NCBI RefSeq assembly: GCF_000413855.1
Contig: NZ_ATGG01000011.1
Coordinates: 186,001 to 250,000, forward strand
Source: Acinetobacter gyllenbergii CIP 110306 = MTCC 11365
GTDB taxonomy: Bacteria; Pseudomonadota; Gammaproteobacteria; Pseudomonadales; Moraxellaceae
DNA length: 64,000 nucleotides
Direction: 5' to 3'
In this document: positions 53,953 to 62,497 of the stretch, piece by piece
Position numbering within the stretch: position 1 is the stretch's first letter
How the letters are laid out: every line of letters begins with the position of its first letter
Translations under genes and position numbers: made by a program
Notes under the pieces: generated by a model
The model's database searches: none
What the model was told of the DNA's origin: nothing
The model's input: only the letters and a program-made list of their open reading frames with translations

Positions 53953-55611
53953 TTAACCTAATTTAATTATATGATCATCCTCCCTAATAATACTCAGCCT
54001 ATGAGTGATCGCTAATATAGTTATATCTTTGCAGTAAGTTCTTAAGTTTTCAATAATTTCTTTTTCAGTATTGAAATCTAAACTAGAACTAGCCTCATCT
54101 AACAAAAGAAATTTTGGTTCTCCATATAAAGCTCTAGCTAATGCAATTCTTTGACGTTCACCACCAGATAAACTTAACCCTCTTTCTCCCAGCTTAGTTT
54201 CAATACCATCTGGCATATTAAAGATAAGGTGCTCAATTGATGCAAGTTTTATAACTCTATAAAAAATCCCATCATTATAATCTCGCCCTAAAACAATGTT
54301 AGACTTCAAAGTATCGTTTAATAATAAAATATCTTGTGGAACAACAGAAACACTACTATAAAGATTGAACTCATCAACCTCTACAATATCTATACCACCA
54401 ACAAGAACTTTCCCAGAAAATAGTTCAATATTCTTTAATAAAATTTTTAAAATTGTTGATTTACCAATTCCACTTGGACCAACTATAAAGTTTAATTTAT
54501 TACTTTCCGTCTTAAAACTTAGATTATTTATACCTCTACCATTATCATATTTATAAGATACATTTTTAAATTCTATAACATTATTAGTAAAATCCACCTC
54601 TTTTTTTAACTCAAAAAAGAGTCTATCATTTTTATCATTACTCCACATTACTGCAAATGGTTTTAGTTCAGAGAAGGATCTGATTAAACTCTCTATAGAC
54701 AAACCCACCATCTCAAAAGGTTTATTAAGTTGTAGTAACAAAGCATTAAACAAAACAATATTACCTATAGTAATCAACCCCAGTTCAAACTTAGGTAAGA
54801 TAATTAGAAAAAATATAATAAATTGAATGGTTAAAGCTACGCCATACACCAAAGAGTAACTTATTCTTTTGATGCAATACTTCCTCCAATTGTCTAGCAC
54901 TTCACCTGCGCCAAACTTAAACTTATTATACATCCAATTAGAAGAATTGAAATATTTTAAATTTTCTATATTTAGAATGGCATTCCCTGCCAAATTAGCA
55001 TTTAATTGACCTTGCTCTACTGCATTACTTAAATATTTTCTAATCCAAATATTAGAAAAAAAAGTGAATCCAATAAAAAAGATTCCGTATAAAAAAACCA
55101 CTAAAACCATAATTGGATCAATATTCTTCCCAATTAAATATAAAGAAAAAAACAACTGTAAAATACAAGGAAAAAATATCATAACAAATAATTGTGTTAT
55201 TGTATTTACTGCATCTGAACCTTTAATTTGAGTAGATTGAATTTCAGCAGCATTATGATTTATAAAAAAGTTAGAGTTTTTATAAACAATTTTTTTAAAA
55301 AAACTAATAGAGGCAAAAAATTTAACCTTTTCTGCAATTATCGCTGCAAGATAGTTTATGGAATTTTGAAAAAACAAAGAAAGGCCTAATAAAATTGCAT
55401 AAGCAACAAAAATATATAAAGAGCTAACCTTTAAAGTGTCAACTGAGAGACCATCAATAATATTTGAAAATAAGTATGGTATATATACAACAATAGATGA
55501 GGATACAATCATAACTAAAAAAATTATTAAAAATTCCTTTTTCGAATTTTTTAATAATTTATTAAAAATATACATTAACATAGTTGAAATAAACTTTGAA
55601 TTAATAGACAT
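53953..55611 (-). CDS. Lasso peptide ABC exporter/immunity protein (D protein)
   Basis: A 552-residue half-transporter with six helices (about 25-330), then an ATPase domain. It shows Walker A GPSGIGKST (378-386), signature LSGGERQR, Walker B KFLLLDEASSSLD and the H-loop AITHR. In class II lasso peptide clusters (McjD type) it exports the mature peptide and thereby protects the producer. Its ATG follows directly on the stop of the cyclase gene. The base composition is strongly A/T, unlike the flanking lipid operon. Confidence 0.87.
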   Translation of the reverse strand: MSINSKFISTMLMYIFNKLLKNSKKEFLIIFLVMIVSSSIVVYIPYLFSNIIDGLSVDTLKVSSLYIFVAYAILLGLSLFFQNSINYLAAIIAEKVKFFASISFFKKIVYKNSNFFINHNAAEIQSTQIKGSDAVNTITQLFVMIFFPCILQLFFSLYLIGKNIDPIMVLVVFLYGIFFIGFTFFSNIWIRKYLSNAVEQGQLNANLAGNAILNIENLKYFNSSNWMYNKFKFGAGEVLDNWRKYCIKRISYSLVYGVALTIQFIIFFLIILPKFELGLITIGNIVLFNALLLQLNKPFEMVGLSIESLIRSFSELKPFAVMWSNDKNDRLFFELKKEVDFTNNVIEFKNVSYKYDNGRGINNLSFKTESNKLNFIVGPSGIGKSTILKILLKNIELFSGKVLVGGIDIVEVDEFNLYSSVSVVPQDILLLNDTLKSNIVLGRDYNDGIFYRVIKLASIEHLIFNMPDGIETKLGERGLSLSGGERQRIALARALYGEPKFLLLDEASSSLDFNTEKEIIENLRTYCKDITILAITHRLSIIREDDHIIKLG

Positions 55612-57294
55612 TTATTTCACCCTCCAAACAAATTGTCTGTAATAAATCTCTAATTGAAGTATATTCATCACAATTCCACAATTGTTAGTAATGCCTACCA
55701 TTGTGTTTTGAGAAATTTCCTCATCCAACCACTTTTTATTAATTTTCAATGTATCCACTACATATCCATTCAATAGATAATCATAGATTAATTCCCTATT
55801 GTTATTCAGAAACATAAACAATGCTCCTGATGATGATCTCTTAGTCTTTCTCCAAGCCACTTCAGACTGAGATTTTCTATAAAATTGCTCCCTAATGATT
55901 AACCTATCATGATCCTCATTAAACATATCACATACTGAGTTATTAATGATATTAAAAACTATATTTTGTAAGTAAAGAGGATGTAAAATTTTATAACCAT
56001 CATTTCTTGTTGGCTTAACACTATATAGCCCTGTTAAAACACCATGTATATAATCATATTTTGCCGATTTATTAGAAACACTATCCAATAACAGATGCTT
56101 ACTCTCAGAGAGCGTAACATTGTTATCAAAAAAATTGTTGTAAACACTGGTATCAGAAAAAAGATTTCCAATAAAATTTTTTATATTTTTATGTAGTATA
56201 TTAAAGTATCTAGCTTTTTTTAATAAGCTATATTGTTTCGTTTTATTTAAAAAAGAACGTAAACCTTTTTCTTTTAATGCATCAAAGCCAATATTTTCAG
56301 GCGGATTTTGCATAAAAATAAAATCCCCACCTTGTCCTGTTAGTGTAAGGCCTAAAGGCAATGCCTCACTTTTCATCAAATCATTATAAATCTCGGATGT
56401 CTCACAAAGACCAGAAGATAGAATATGTATATCAGAAATATTATATGTTAGAGTTGAGGGCTGAAATGTTTCTCTTCCTGATAAAAAATAAGGATGTTTA
56501 AAAACTAATAATTCTACATCAAACTCTTTAGCAACACTTTGAGCTATCTCTAACTCAGATGAATGTTCTTCTGGGGGTAATAGGTGTATAGCTTTAGGTC
56601 TAAAGTTAGCCATAAGAGCAGAGTAAAGTACTACACTAGAATCCAATCCACCAGAGAAACTTACATACAATGGAGAGTCTTTATCTAAATTAAATAAATT
56701 AATATTTTTTGATATTTCCTCAATATAATTAACTTTAGAAATTTCTCTAAAGCTAACTAGGCTCCTGCTTATATTATTAGAAGATTTGAATAGACAAGAT
56801 TCCCCTTGTGGAACAATTTTTACATTTTTAAATGGAGTCTCCAAACCAAAGTTTCTTTTATTAAGGATGAAACTATATGCATAGCTAGTATCTATTTCAA
56901 AATTACCTGTACTTAGAAGAGCTGATAAATTAGATGTTACATAAAATTCATCATTCTCAACCATATAGTAAATATCTATATTCTTATATAAACTTTGGAT
57001 TACATTAAGTGTATTTTTATAAATAATAAGAATAGTATATTTACCGACCAAATCACTAATTTCTTTTAGCAACAGTTCTACACTACCTACTTCAAATAGA
57101 ATAGATTTTAGTGACTTAGCACTAGTATAACTAAAAGCTTCTCCATTAAATATGACACAAAAATTATCATGCTCACACACATCGAAACTGGTATCATGTT
57201 CAAAATAAAAATTATCAAAAACCTTTGATTTATATGAATTATTTTTATTTAAACTCAACTCATCCTTTTCTACTAATCGCCTTAAAAAAATCAT
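55612..57294 (-). CDS. Lasso peptide cyclase (asparagine-synthetase-like C protein)
   Basis: A 560-residue protein. An N-terminal glutaminase-like fold without the catalytic Cys (about 1-165) is followed by an ATP-dependent synthetase domain with the PP-loop VSFSGGLDSSVVLY (about 211-224). In lasso biosynthesis this protein adenylates the side-chain carboxylate of Glu8 and forms the amide with Gly1. Its start overlaps the stop of the B gene (ATGA), and the D gene begins right at its end. Confidence 0.88.
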   Translation of the reverse strand: MIFLRRLVEKDELSLNKNNSYKSKVFDNFYFEHDTSFDVCEHDNFCVIFNGEAFSYTSAKSLKSILFEVGSVELLLKEISDLVGKYTILIIYKNTLNVIQSLYKNIDIYYMVENDEFYVTSNLSALLSTGNFEIDTSYAYSFILNKRNFGLETPFKNVKIVPQGESCLFKSSNNISRSLVSFREISKVNYIEEISKNINLFNLDKDSPLYVSFSGGLDSSVVLYSALMANFRPKAIHLLPPEEHSSELEIAQSVAKEFDVELLVFKHPYFLSGRETFQPSTLTYNISDIHILSSGLCETSEIYNDLMKSEALPLGLTLTGQGGDFIFMQNPPENIGFDALKEKGLRSFLNKTKQYSLLKKARYFNILHKNIKNFIGNLFSDTSVYNNFFDNNVTLSESKHLLLDSVSNKSAKYDYIHGVLTGLYSVKPTRNDGYKILHPLYLQNIVFNIINNSVCDMFNEDHDRLIIREQFYRKSQSEVAWRKTKRSSSGALFMFLNNNRELIYDYLLNGYVVDTLKINKKWLDEEISQNTMVGITNNCGIVMNILQLEIYYRQFVWRVK

Positions 57295-57950
57295 GAAAAC
57301 TCCATTATTATAGCTAAATTTTCATTAACCATCTGAACATCGCTGAGAACTTTCTTATCGACTTCCACCCATGCATGAGAAAAAAATGGTTTCGTTCTTA
57401 CACCAATTTTTAAAACTGCATTTATTCCATAACTTTTTAAGATCTTAAACAAAATAAACGAGTACGCTAAGCATTTATTATTAGACATATCCAGAACAAA
57501 GAGCTTATTTAAAGAAGAAACTACTGAGTAAATTATATCTTCATAATTTCCACTAAAATCTTCAATACTTCCCCTATTTTTTAAATTACTTATGGTATTA
57601 AAGTCTAGCTTTTGAATTTTAAAATTTATTTTAAATATTTCAATAATAATTTTAAGATAAATTTTAAAATTTAATTTTTCACAAAAAATATTATGTGTAA
57701 TCCATCTCTGTTCAAAGTAACCTTTTAATTTTTTTGCAATAAGCTGGTCATAAATATTTTCACTCTCATTCAACCAATCATAATTTAAAATATCTGACAG
57801 ATCATGATGATCTACTCCTTTTAAAAAGTTATTTATTAGATCAGCGTTAATATTATTAATTAAATAATAAGCATCTTTTTCAATATCCAGTATTATTAAG
57901 TCATCTTCACAAATTGTTGCTTTAATATTATTTCTAAATTTATAAGGCAT
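57291..57950 (-). CDS. Lasso peptide leader-binding/leader-peptidase fusion (B protein)
   Basis: A 219-residue protein. The first 80 residues resemble a PqqD-like RRE that binds the leader (DLIILDIEKDAYYLINNINADLI). The rest is a transglutaminase-like cysteine protease. C160 (SNNKCLAYSFILFKILK), H192 (SHAWVEV) and D204 have the spacing 32 and 12, the same as the reported C150/H182/D194 triad of McjB. It removes the leader after recognising the Thr at position -2. A hairpin separates it from the precursor gene. Confidence 0.88.
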   Translation of the reverse strand: MPYKFRNNIKATICEDDLIILDIEKDAYYLINNINADLINNFLKGVDHHDLSDILNYDWLNESENIYDQLIAKKLKGYFEQRWITHNIFCEKLNFKIYLKIIIEIFKINFKIQKLDFNTISNLKNRGSIEDFSGNYEDIIYSVVSSLNKLFVLDMSNNKCLAYSFILFKILKSYGINAVLKIGVRTKPFFSHAWVEVDKKVLSDVQMVNENLAIIMEFS

Positions 57951-57970
57951 ATCAATATCCTTTCTAAAAA

Positions 57971-57996
57971 TTGGAATGCCAAGTCTGGCATTCCAA
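57971..57996 (-). terminator. Intercistronic hairpin between lasso precursor and B genes
   Basis: Perfect 10-bp arms TTGGAATGCC/GGCATTCCAA have a 6-nt loop. On the minus strand TTTTT and then the ribosome binding site of the B gene follow. It may attenuate transcription or stabilise the precursor mRNA so that much more precursor than enzyme is made. Confidence 0.75.
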
Positions 57997-58015
57997 TATA
58001 AACCACTTCAAACAT

Positions 58016-58168
58016 TTAGCCGTAGTAGTTTCCTTCTGTTACCCAAGTCTCAAAAATTGGACCTTTTCCTCCTAGCGTCATTTTTGAAGCACTTCCTTTA
58101 ACAGAAATAACTTTCAATTGTTTATGATATTTCTGCTCTTTTTTGAACATTTTATTAAGATTTTTCAT
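58016..58168 (-). CDS. Lasso peptide precursor, acinetodin-type
   Basis: A 50-residue precursor with ATG at 58166-58168 and GAGG upstream. A 32-residue basic leader ends KMTL with the conserved Thr at -2. The core is GGKGPIFETWVTEGNYYG, 18 residues. Gly1 and Glu8 would form an 8-residue macrolactam ring and the Trp/Tyr-rich tail threads through it. From memory this core is identical to acinetodin, an RNA-polymerase-inhibiting lasso peptide from Acinetobacter gyllenbergii related in action to microcin J25. The three processing/export genes follow in order. Confidence 0.9.
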   Translation of the reverse strand: MKNLNKMFKKEQKYHKQLKVISVKGSASKMTLGGKGPIFETWVTEGNYYG

Positions 58169-58493
58169 ATTATTACTTCCTCTTTTGATAATGTTAAAAA
58201 CATGAAATATTGATTACTCCATGTGATTTCCATTCTGATTAAAAAAATGATTTTTTCAAGTAAACTTAAATAAAAAAATGTAACTTTAGTTTAAAATAAT
58301 TAAAGAATACAATAAAAAAATAATTACTTTCATATAGTTAAATTAATTATGAATTTTGTATTGCAACGATTGGTATAAAAACCTTATCTATTATTACGTG
58401 ATACGGAATTAGATCTACCTAAAACCCAAGTTTTAACTTAAATTTTAGTAAGTTGGGGACTTTTCAAATTATAAATATTTGTGCAATATAGCC

Positions 58494-58522
58494 TGTCTTA
58501 CGCCAAAAGGCCAAATAGAAAT
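58494..58522 (+). repeat. Degenerate copy of the 3' end of the VF530 gene
   Basis: TGTCTTACGCCAAAAGGCC and the following bases match 59104-59132 with only two differences in this span, and a third lies just beyond. The downstream copy is the last part of a real coding region; the upstream copy has no gene attached. Confidence 0.7.
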
Positions 58523-58620
58523 CATAACCTAAGTATTTTAATTAGTGGTGGACTGTCACCACTCTCCTAGACAAATTTAGTCTATTCTTAAAATCTTTTT
58601 AGTAGGAAAATATATATTCA

Positions 58621-58700
58621 TAGCTAAGTTTATGAACTAGATTTTAGGTGAACATAAGTTATCTAAAAAACACCTAAATAATACTTCATAAACTTTACTA
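58621..58700. repeat. Nested imperfect inverted repeat
   Basis: Outer arms contain AAGTTTATGAA (58626-58636) and TTCATAAACTT (58685-58695), extending to 16 bp with two mismatches. Inner arms are TTTAGGTG (58643-58650) and CACCTAAA (58671-58678). It could form a long cruciform or RNA hairpin, or be a remnant of a small mobile element. Confidence 0.6.
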
Positions 58701-58900
58701 TGTTTGCCCTAAAGACAATTCATTTGGAAAAGAAAGTCTTTGATCTAGATTCGTCTTGTCCATGTTTTTGCCCTATGCTTTACACAATATAGGAAGATAA
58801 GCTGTAATTTTCTATGTTAATTACGCTTAAATTACAAACCTCTCATTTTTCAACTCGCTCAGGTTATAATGATGGCCTCCCAATATATGGTTGATCTATT

Positions 58901-59137
58901 ATGAACGCCTCCAATGACCCTCTACACGGCAAAAAACTTGCTGACATTTTGGATGAATTATTGGATTACTACGGTGGCTTTGAAGGCTTAAGTCGTAAAA
59001 TTGAGATTAGATGTTTTTGCATAGATCCAAGTGTTAAGTCATCGTTGCGATTCTTACGTACTACACCATGGGCACGTGAAAAAGTGGAAAGCTTATATTT
59101 GTATGTCTTACGCCAAAAAGCCAAACAGAAATCGTAG
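58901..59137 (+). CDS. VF530-family protein
   Basis: A 78-residue protein with NDPLHGKKLADILDELLDYYGGFEGL, then IRCFCIDPSVKSSLRFLRTTPWAREKVESLYL, the complete signature of the VF530 (DNA-binding-like) family. These are small helical cytoplasmic proteins of uncertain function. A TATAAT box lies at 58865-58870. Part of its 3' end is repeated about 610 bp upstream, beside the lasso cluster. Confidence 0.88.
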   Translation: MNASNDPLHGKKLADILDELLDYYGGFEGLSRKIEIRCFCIDPSVKSSLRFLRTTPWAREKVESLYLYVLRQKAKQKS

Positions 59138-59164
59138 CGATCAGAACTCTGTATGGCTATGACT

Positions 59165-59512
59165 TCAATGTGCTTTCATGTTTGTTTCAGTTAAATAAGC
59201 TTTTTTCGATGTCTTATTCCATAAACACAGTTCTTGCCCTGTTTTGTTTTTCATATGTGCTTGCGGATATTTTCCTTCAATCAAGACTGCTGAATATCCA
59301 ACACGATCATCAAACAGCATGACATTGCTCACTGTCTTGGCATTTTTAAGTTGGCTCGCTTTTATGCAAGCCGCTTTTATTTCCTGATCATGCTTGTTCC
59401 ATGCCTGTTCAGAACTTGCAAAAGTTACGCTGCTCATCACAGTAGAACTTGCTACAAAACCTAAAATAGCTATATATTTTAATAATATAGAGTATCTAAA
59501 TGCCATGATCAT
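59165..59512 (-). CDS. Small exported protein of unknown function
   Basis: A 115-residue protein with a signal peptide (about 1-32, cut after VTFA). The mature part has two Cys residues (IKAACIKAS and ELCLWNK) that may pair, and DRVGYSAVLIEGKYPQAHMKNKTGQELCLWNKTSKKAYLTE. This looks like a small beta-rich periplasmic domain. Starts at the first or third codon are both possible. No family is recognised with confidence. Confidence 0.6.
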   Translation of the reverse strand: MIMAFRYSILLKYIAILGFVASSTVMSSVTFASSEQAWNKHDQEIKAACIKASQLKNAKTVSNVMLFDDRVGYSAVLIEGKYPQAHMKNKTGQELCLWNKTSKKAYLTETNMKAH

Positions 59513-59901
59513 TGTCCTGAAAATTCGAGTGTCTAAACCTATACTGGAACAATCTGATGAGAGAATCTAGCAATTTACACATGTTGTAACAGCACATATT
59601 CAGGATTACACACATTTCTAAAAAGTTGTTCATTATTGATTTTTTAAGAGGCTACTTGACTTGTGTATTAGTCGAACCTACGCAAATCCGCGTGGCTTGT
59701 TTAAGTGGAATGCAACCCTATCAATTTAGCGTGAATAATAATTAAAACCTTTCCATATCTTTGGATTACGAATCAAGCCTGTAGATTTTCTACTGGCTTT
59801 AACGAAAATTTATCGTTTGCTCAGCACACGGTTGAACTTTAATATGATTTTAAAATGAGCTAACTCTTTCATATTTCGAATGACATTAAGAGGTAAAAAT
59901 C
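59513..59901. other. Divergent intergenic region, no gene recognised
   Basis: Holds the promoters of the exported protein and of the SDR gene. I see a short AACGA/TCGTT dyad near 59802-59818 and nothing else. Confidence 0.4.
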
Positions 59902-60603
59902 ATGGCTGAGAAAGTCGCTATTGTTACGGCCGCTGGAAGTGGTATGGGTGCTGCAGTTGCAAAAAAACTAGCAGCAGATGGATATAAAGTTGCAATTCTA
60001 TCATCATCCGGTAAAGGTGAAATTCTTGCGGATCAACTGAATGGCTTGGGCATTACTGGATCAAATCAATCAATAGATGATATTCAACGCCTTATTGATG
60101 AAACGCTTGCTCGTTGGGGACGTATAGATGTTTTAGTCAACAGTGCTGGACATGGCCCTCGCAAAGGAATTTTAGAATTAACAGATCAAGATTGGCATGA
60201 TGGCATAGATACTTATTTTCTCAATGCTGTACGCCCTATTCGTTTAGTGATTCCGATCATGCAACAACAAAAACACGGCGTGATTGTAAATATTTCCAGT
60301 GCATGGACATTTGAGCCTAGTTCACTATTTCCAACGTCTGCGGTTGCCCGTTCAGGATTGGCAGCTTTTACCAAGATTTGTGCAGACACATATGCTGTTG
60401 ATAATATTCGTATTAATAATCTCTTACCTGGGTGGATTGATAGCCTACCCAAAACAGATGAAAGAACCAATAGTGTTCCAATGAAACGATATGGTTCAAC
60501 AGAAGAGATTGCAGCTACAGTGGCTTTCCTTGTGTCGGATGGTGCGGCTTATATCACTGGACAGAATATACGAGTAGATGGTGGTCTAACTCGCTCTGTA
60601 TAA
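59902..60603 (+). CDS. Short-chain dehydrogenase/reductase with altered active site
   Basis: A 233-residue SDR with the cofactor motif TAAGSGMGAAVA (about 9-20), VLVNSAGHG (about 78-86), NISSAW (about 131-136) and the C-terminal GAAYITGQNIRVDGGLTRS. Where classical SDRs have YxxxK, this one reads SAVAR, so Tyr and Lys appear replaced by Ser and Arg. Either it uses a different chemistry or the alignment shifts locally. The substrate is unknown. The LysR gene converges on it. Confidence 0.85.
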   Translation: MAEKVAIVTAAGSGMGAAVAKKLAADGYKVAILSSSGKGEILADQLNGLGITGSNQSIDDIQRLIDETLARWGRIDVLVNSAGHGPRKGILELTDQDWHDGIDTYFLNAVRPIRLVIPIMQQQKHGVIVNISSAWTFEPSSLFPTSAVARSGLAAFTKICADTYAVDNIRINNLLPGWIDSLPKTDERTNSVPMKRYGSTEEIAATVAFLVSDGAAYITGQNIRVDGGLTRSV

Positions 60604-60690
60604 CGACATTTAATAAAAACTTGAAGGGATAAATGATCTATACATGATTCCTTCAAGATTTGAACTCACTGAATCATCACCAATAAGTAT

Positions 60691-61581
60691 CTATTTGTAT
60701 GTTTGCTCCGTGCCTAAATATTCAATACACCACTGCCAAATTTTATCGACTGTACTATTGGGATGTGAGCTTTTTTTTCTAACCAGATAATAACTTGGTT
60801 CAACAATTTTTGTTTCCGAAGTGACTTGGACGAGCTTTCCTGACCGAATATCTGCATCTACAAATGCTTGGCATGCTAAAGCAACCCCTTGCCCAGACAA
60901 AGCTGCATCTAGTGCCAGCGTGGTTTGATTAAATACTGCCCCAGATAACTTTGCATTCGTGTTCAAAAAATTTGGCCAATGATCATGAGCATCGTGTAGC
61001 AGTGGCATATTGATCAACTGTTCAAGTTGCAAAGGCAGCGTTAAATCCTGAATAAAATCAGGACTTGCTACAGCAATAAGTTCCTGATGAAACAATAACT
61101 GTGTTTCTAGATTTTCTGGAAATGATTTTTGAGTGAGCCTGATAGCGATATCAACCTGATCACGATCAAAGTCTGAAACAACCTCAGTTGCAAGCGTGCA
61201 TAAATTGATCTCAGGCAGTACTGCATGTAAATCACCTAATCGAGGGATCAACATTTTGGTTGCAATCGTTGGTGTTACACTAATGGTTACTCGATCTGGC
61301 TGATCGAATAATGATTCTGTTGATTCAGCAAGAATATCAAAGGCACGCGTTATATCGACCAGATACTTTGTTCCCTCAGGAGTCAAACATAGTCCCCGAG
61401 GAAGTCGTTGGAATAGCGTAACATTTAGATGATCTTCTAATGCTCTCACCTGTTGAGCAATCGCACCCTGAGTCACTCCCAACTCATCGGCAGCAGCGCG
61501 AAAACTTAACTTTCGGCCAGCTGTTTCAAATGCACGTAAGGCATTTAAAGATGGCAGTTTTCTACGTGATACCATAAACAC
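60691..61581 (-). CDS. LysR-family regulator (GcvA-like)
   Basis: A 296-residue protein. The N-terminal helix-turn-helix reads LPSLNALRAFETAGRKLSFRAAADELGVTQGAIAQQVRALEDHLNVTLFQRLPRGLCLT, which is the GcvA-like subgroup form. A periplasmic-binding-type effector domain follows (about 95-290). An alternative start two codons downstream gives MVSRRKLPS. It converges on the SDR gene and is divergent from the TetR gene. Its target is uncertain. Confidence 0.85.
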   Translation of the reverse strand: MFMVSRRKLPSLNALRAFETAGRKLSFRAAADELGVTQGAIAQQVRALEDHLNVTLFQRLPRGLCLTPEGTKYLVDITRAFDILAESTESLFDQPDRVTISVTPTIATKMLIPRLGDLHAVLPEINLCTLATEVVSDFDRDQVDIAIRLTQKSFPENLETQLLFHQELIAVASPDFIQDLTLPLQLEQLINMPLLHDAHDHWPNFLNTNAKLSGAVFNQTTLALDAALSGQGVALACQAFVDADIRSGKLVQVTSETKIVEPSYYLVRKKSSHPNSTVDKIWQWCIEYLGTEQTYK

Positions 61582-61749
61582 TTAAGCAAGTAGTTTTTCT
61601 ACACTCTAATTTTTTTGTGAATTGTATACAAGCTATTTAAGGGGTTAAATTTGCTATGTAGACCTATTTAAGCGATGTTATGGCTTATGATCTTGAAAAG
61701 CCCTGCTCTATAAAAAATATATCTTGCGCGTTCTCTATTTTTATGTATG

Positions 61750-61767
61750 ATTGAGTAATCACTCAAT
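61750..61767. promoter_or_regulatory. Candidate TetR operator ahead of the tetR-type gene
   Basis: ATTGAGT-AATC-ACTCAAT, a perfect 7-bp dyad, ends 8 nt before the first possible ATG. It shares the half-site AATCACTC/GAGTGATT with the dyad at 62402-62423. Confidence 0.6.
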
Positions 61768-61775
61768 TAACATGT

Positions 61776-62351
61776 TTGTATATGGCCCGTCCCCGTAGTG
61801 AAGATAAACGTAATGCAATTTTAAATGCTGCGATTGAAACATTGGCAGAACTTGGAGAGCGTGCGTCTACCTCAAAAATTGCCAAAGTCGCTGGTGTAGC
61901 TGAAGGTACTTTGTTTACTTATTTCAGTAATAAAGAGGAACTACTTAACCAGTTATACCTTTCGCTAAAGGCCGAACTGCGTCAGGTCATCATGCTGAAT
62001 TATCCGAACAACTCAGATCTGCAAACTCAACTGTTTTATATCTGGCAAAGCTATTTGGACTGGAGTTTAGATGCCCCACTGAAACGTAAAGTGATGGCAC
62101 AACTATCAACTTCTGAACAAATTACCGAACAGAGCAAGCAAATCGGTATGCAAACTTTTTGTGATTTTACTAAGACCATTCAAGAACATATCGATGAGGG
62201 AAAATTAAGAGATTACCCACCCCTGTTTATCGGTTCAATTTTGGGTGCACTAGCTGAAGTTACACTTAATTTTATTGCCCAAGATGCCTCTCAGGCTGAT
62301 CTTTATCGGAAGTCAGGTTTTGAAGCATTTTGGCATGCAGTTTCCATGTAG
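61776..62351 (+). CDS. TetR-family regulator
   Basis: A 191-residue protein (or 189 from the ATG at 61782). The N-terminal helix-turn-helix reads RNAILNAAIETLAELGERASTSKIAKVAGVAEGTLFTYFSNKEELLNQLY, and an all-helical ligand/dimer domain follows. Matching dyads stand in front of this gene and in front of the downstream hydrolase gene, so it probably represses itself and that gene. The ligand is unknown. Confidence 0.88.
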   Translation: MYMARPRSEDKRNAILNAAIETLAELGERASTSKIAKVAGVAEGTLFTYFSNKEELLNQLYLSLKAELRQVIMLNYPNNSDLQTQLFYIWQSYLDWSLDAPLKRKVMAQLSTSEQITEQSKQIGMQTFCDFTKTIQEHIDEGKLRDYPPLFIGSILGALAEVTLNFIAQDASQADLYRKSGFEAFWHAVSM

Positions 62352-62401
62352 ATAAAGACCAAAGTAAGGATGCGCAGCATTCTTATTTTTTTAAATCAAT
62401 T

Positions 62402-62423
62402 AATGAGTGATTAAATACTCATT
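62402..62423. promoter_or_regulatory. Second candidate TetR operator ahead of the hydrolase gene
   Basis: AATGAGT and ACTCATT arms have an 8-nt spacer. GAGTGATT at 62405-62412 is the reverse complement of the half-site at 61757-61764. Confidence 0.5.
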
Positions 62424-62497
62424 TAAATAAATCTAAATAAGCACTTAACTCGAGTTCTTATTGACAGATATAGGTTGTTCCACTCAAGGAAAATAAA

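Larger units (their letters stand above)
58169..58900. other. Intergenic region upstream of the lasso cluster
   Basis: About 730 bp without a gene. It must hold the lasso promoter, for which no clear -35/-10 pair was found. It also contains a degenerate copy of the VF530 gene end (58494-58522) and an 80-bp nested inverted repeat (58621-58700), listed separately. Confidence 0.5.
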
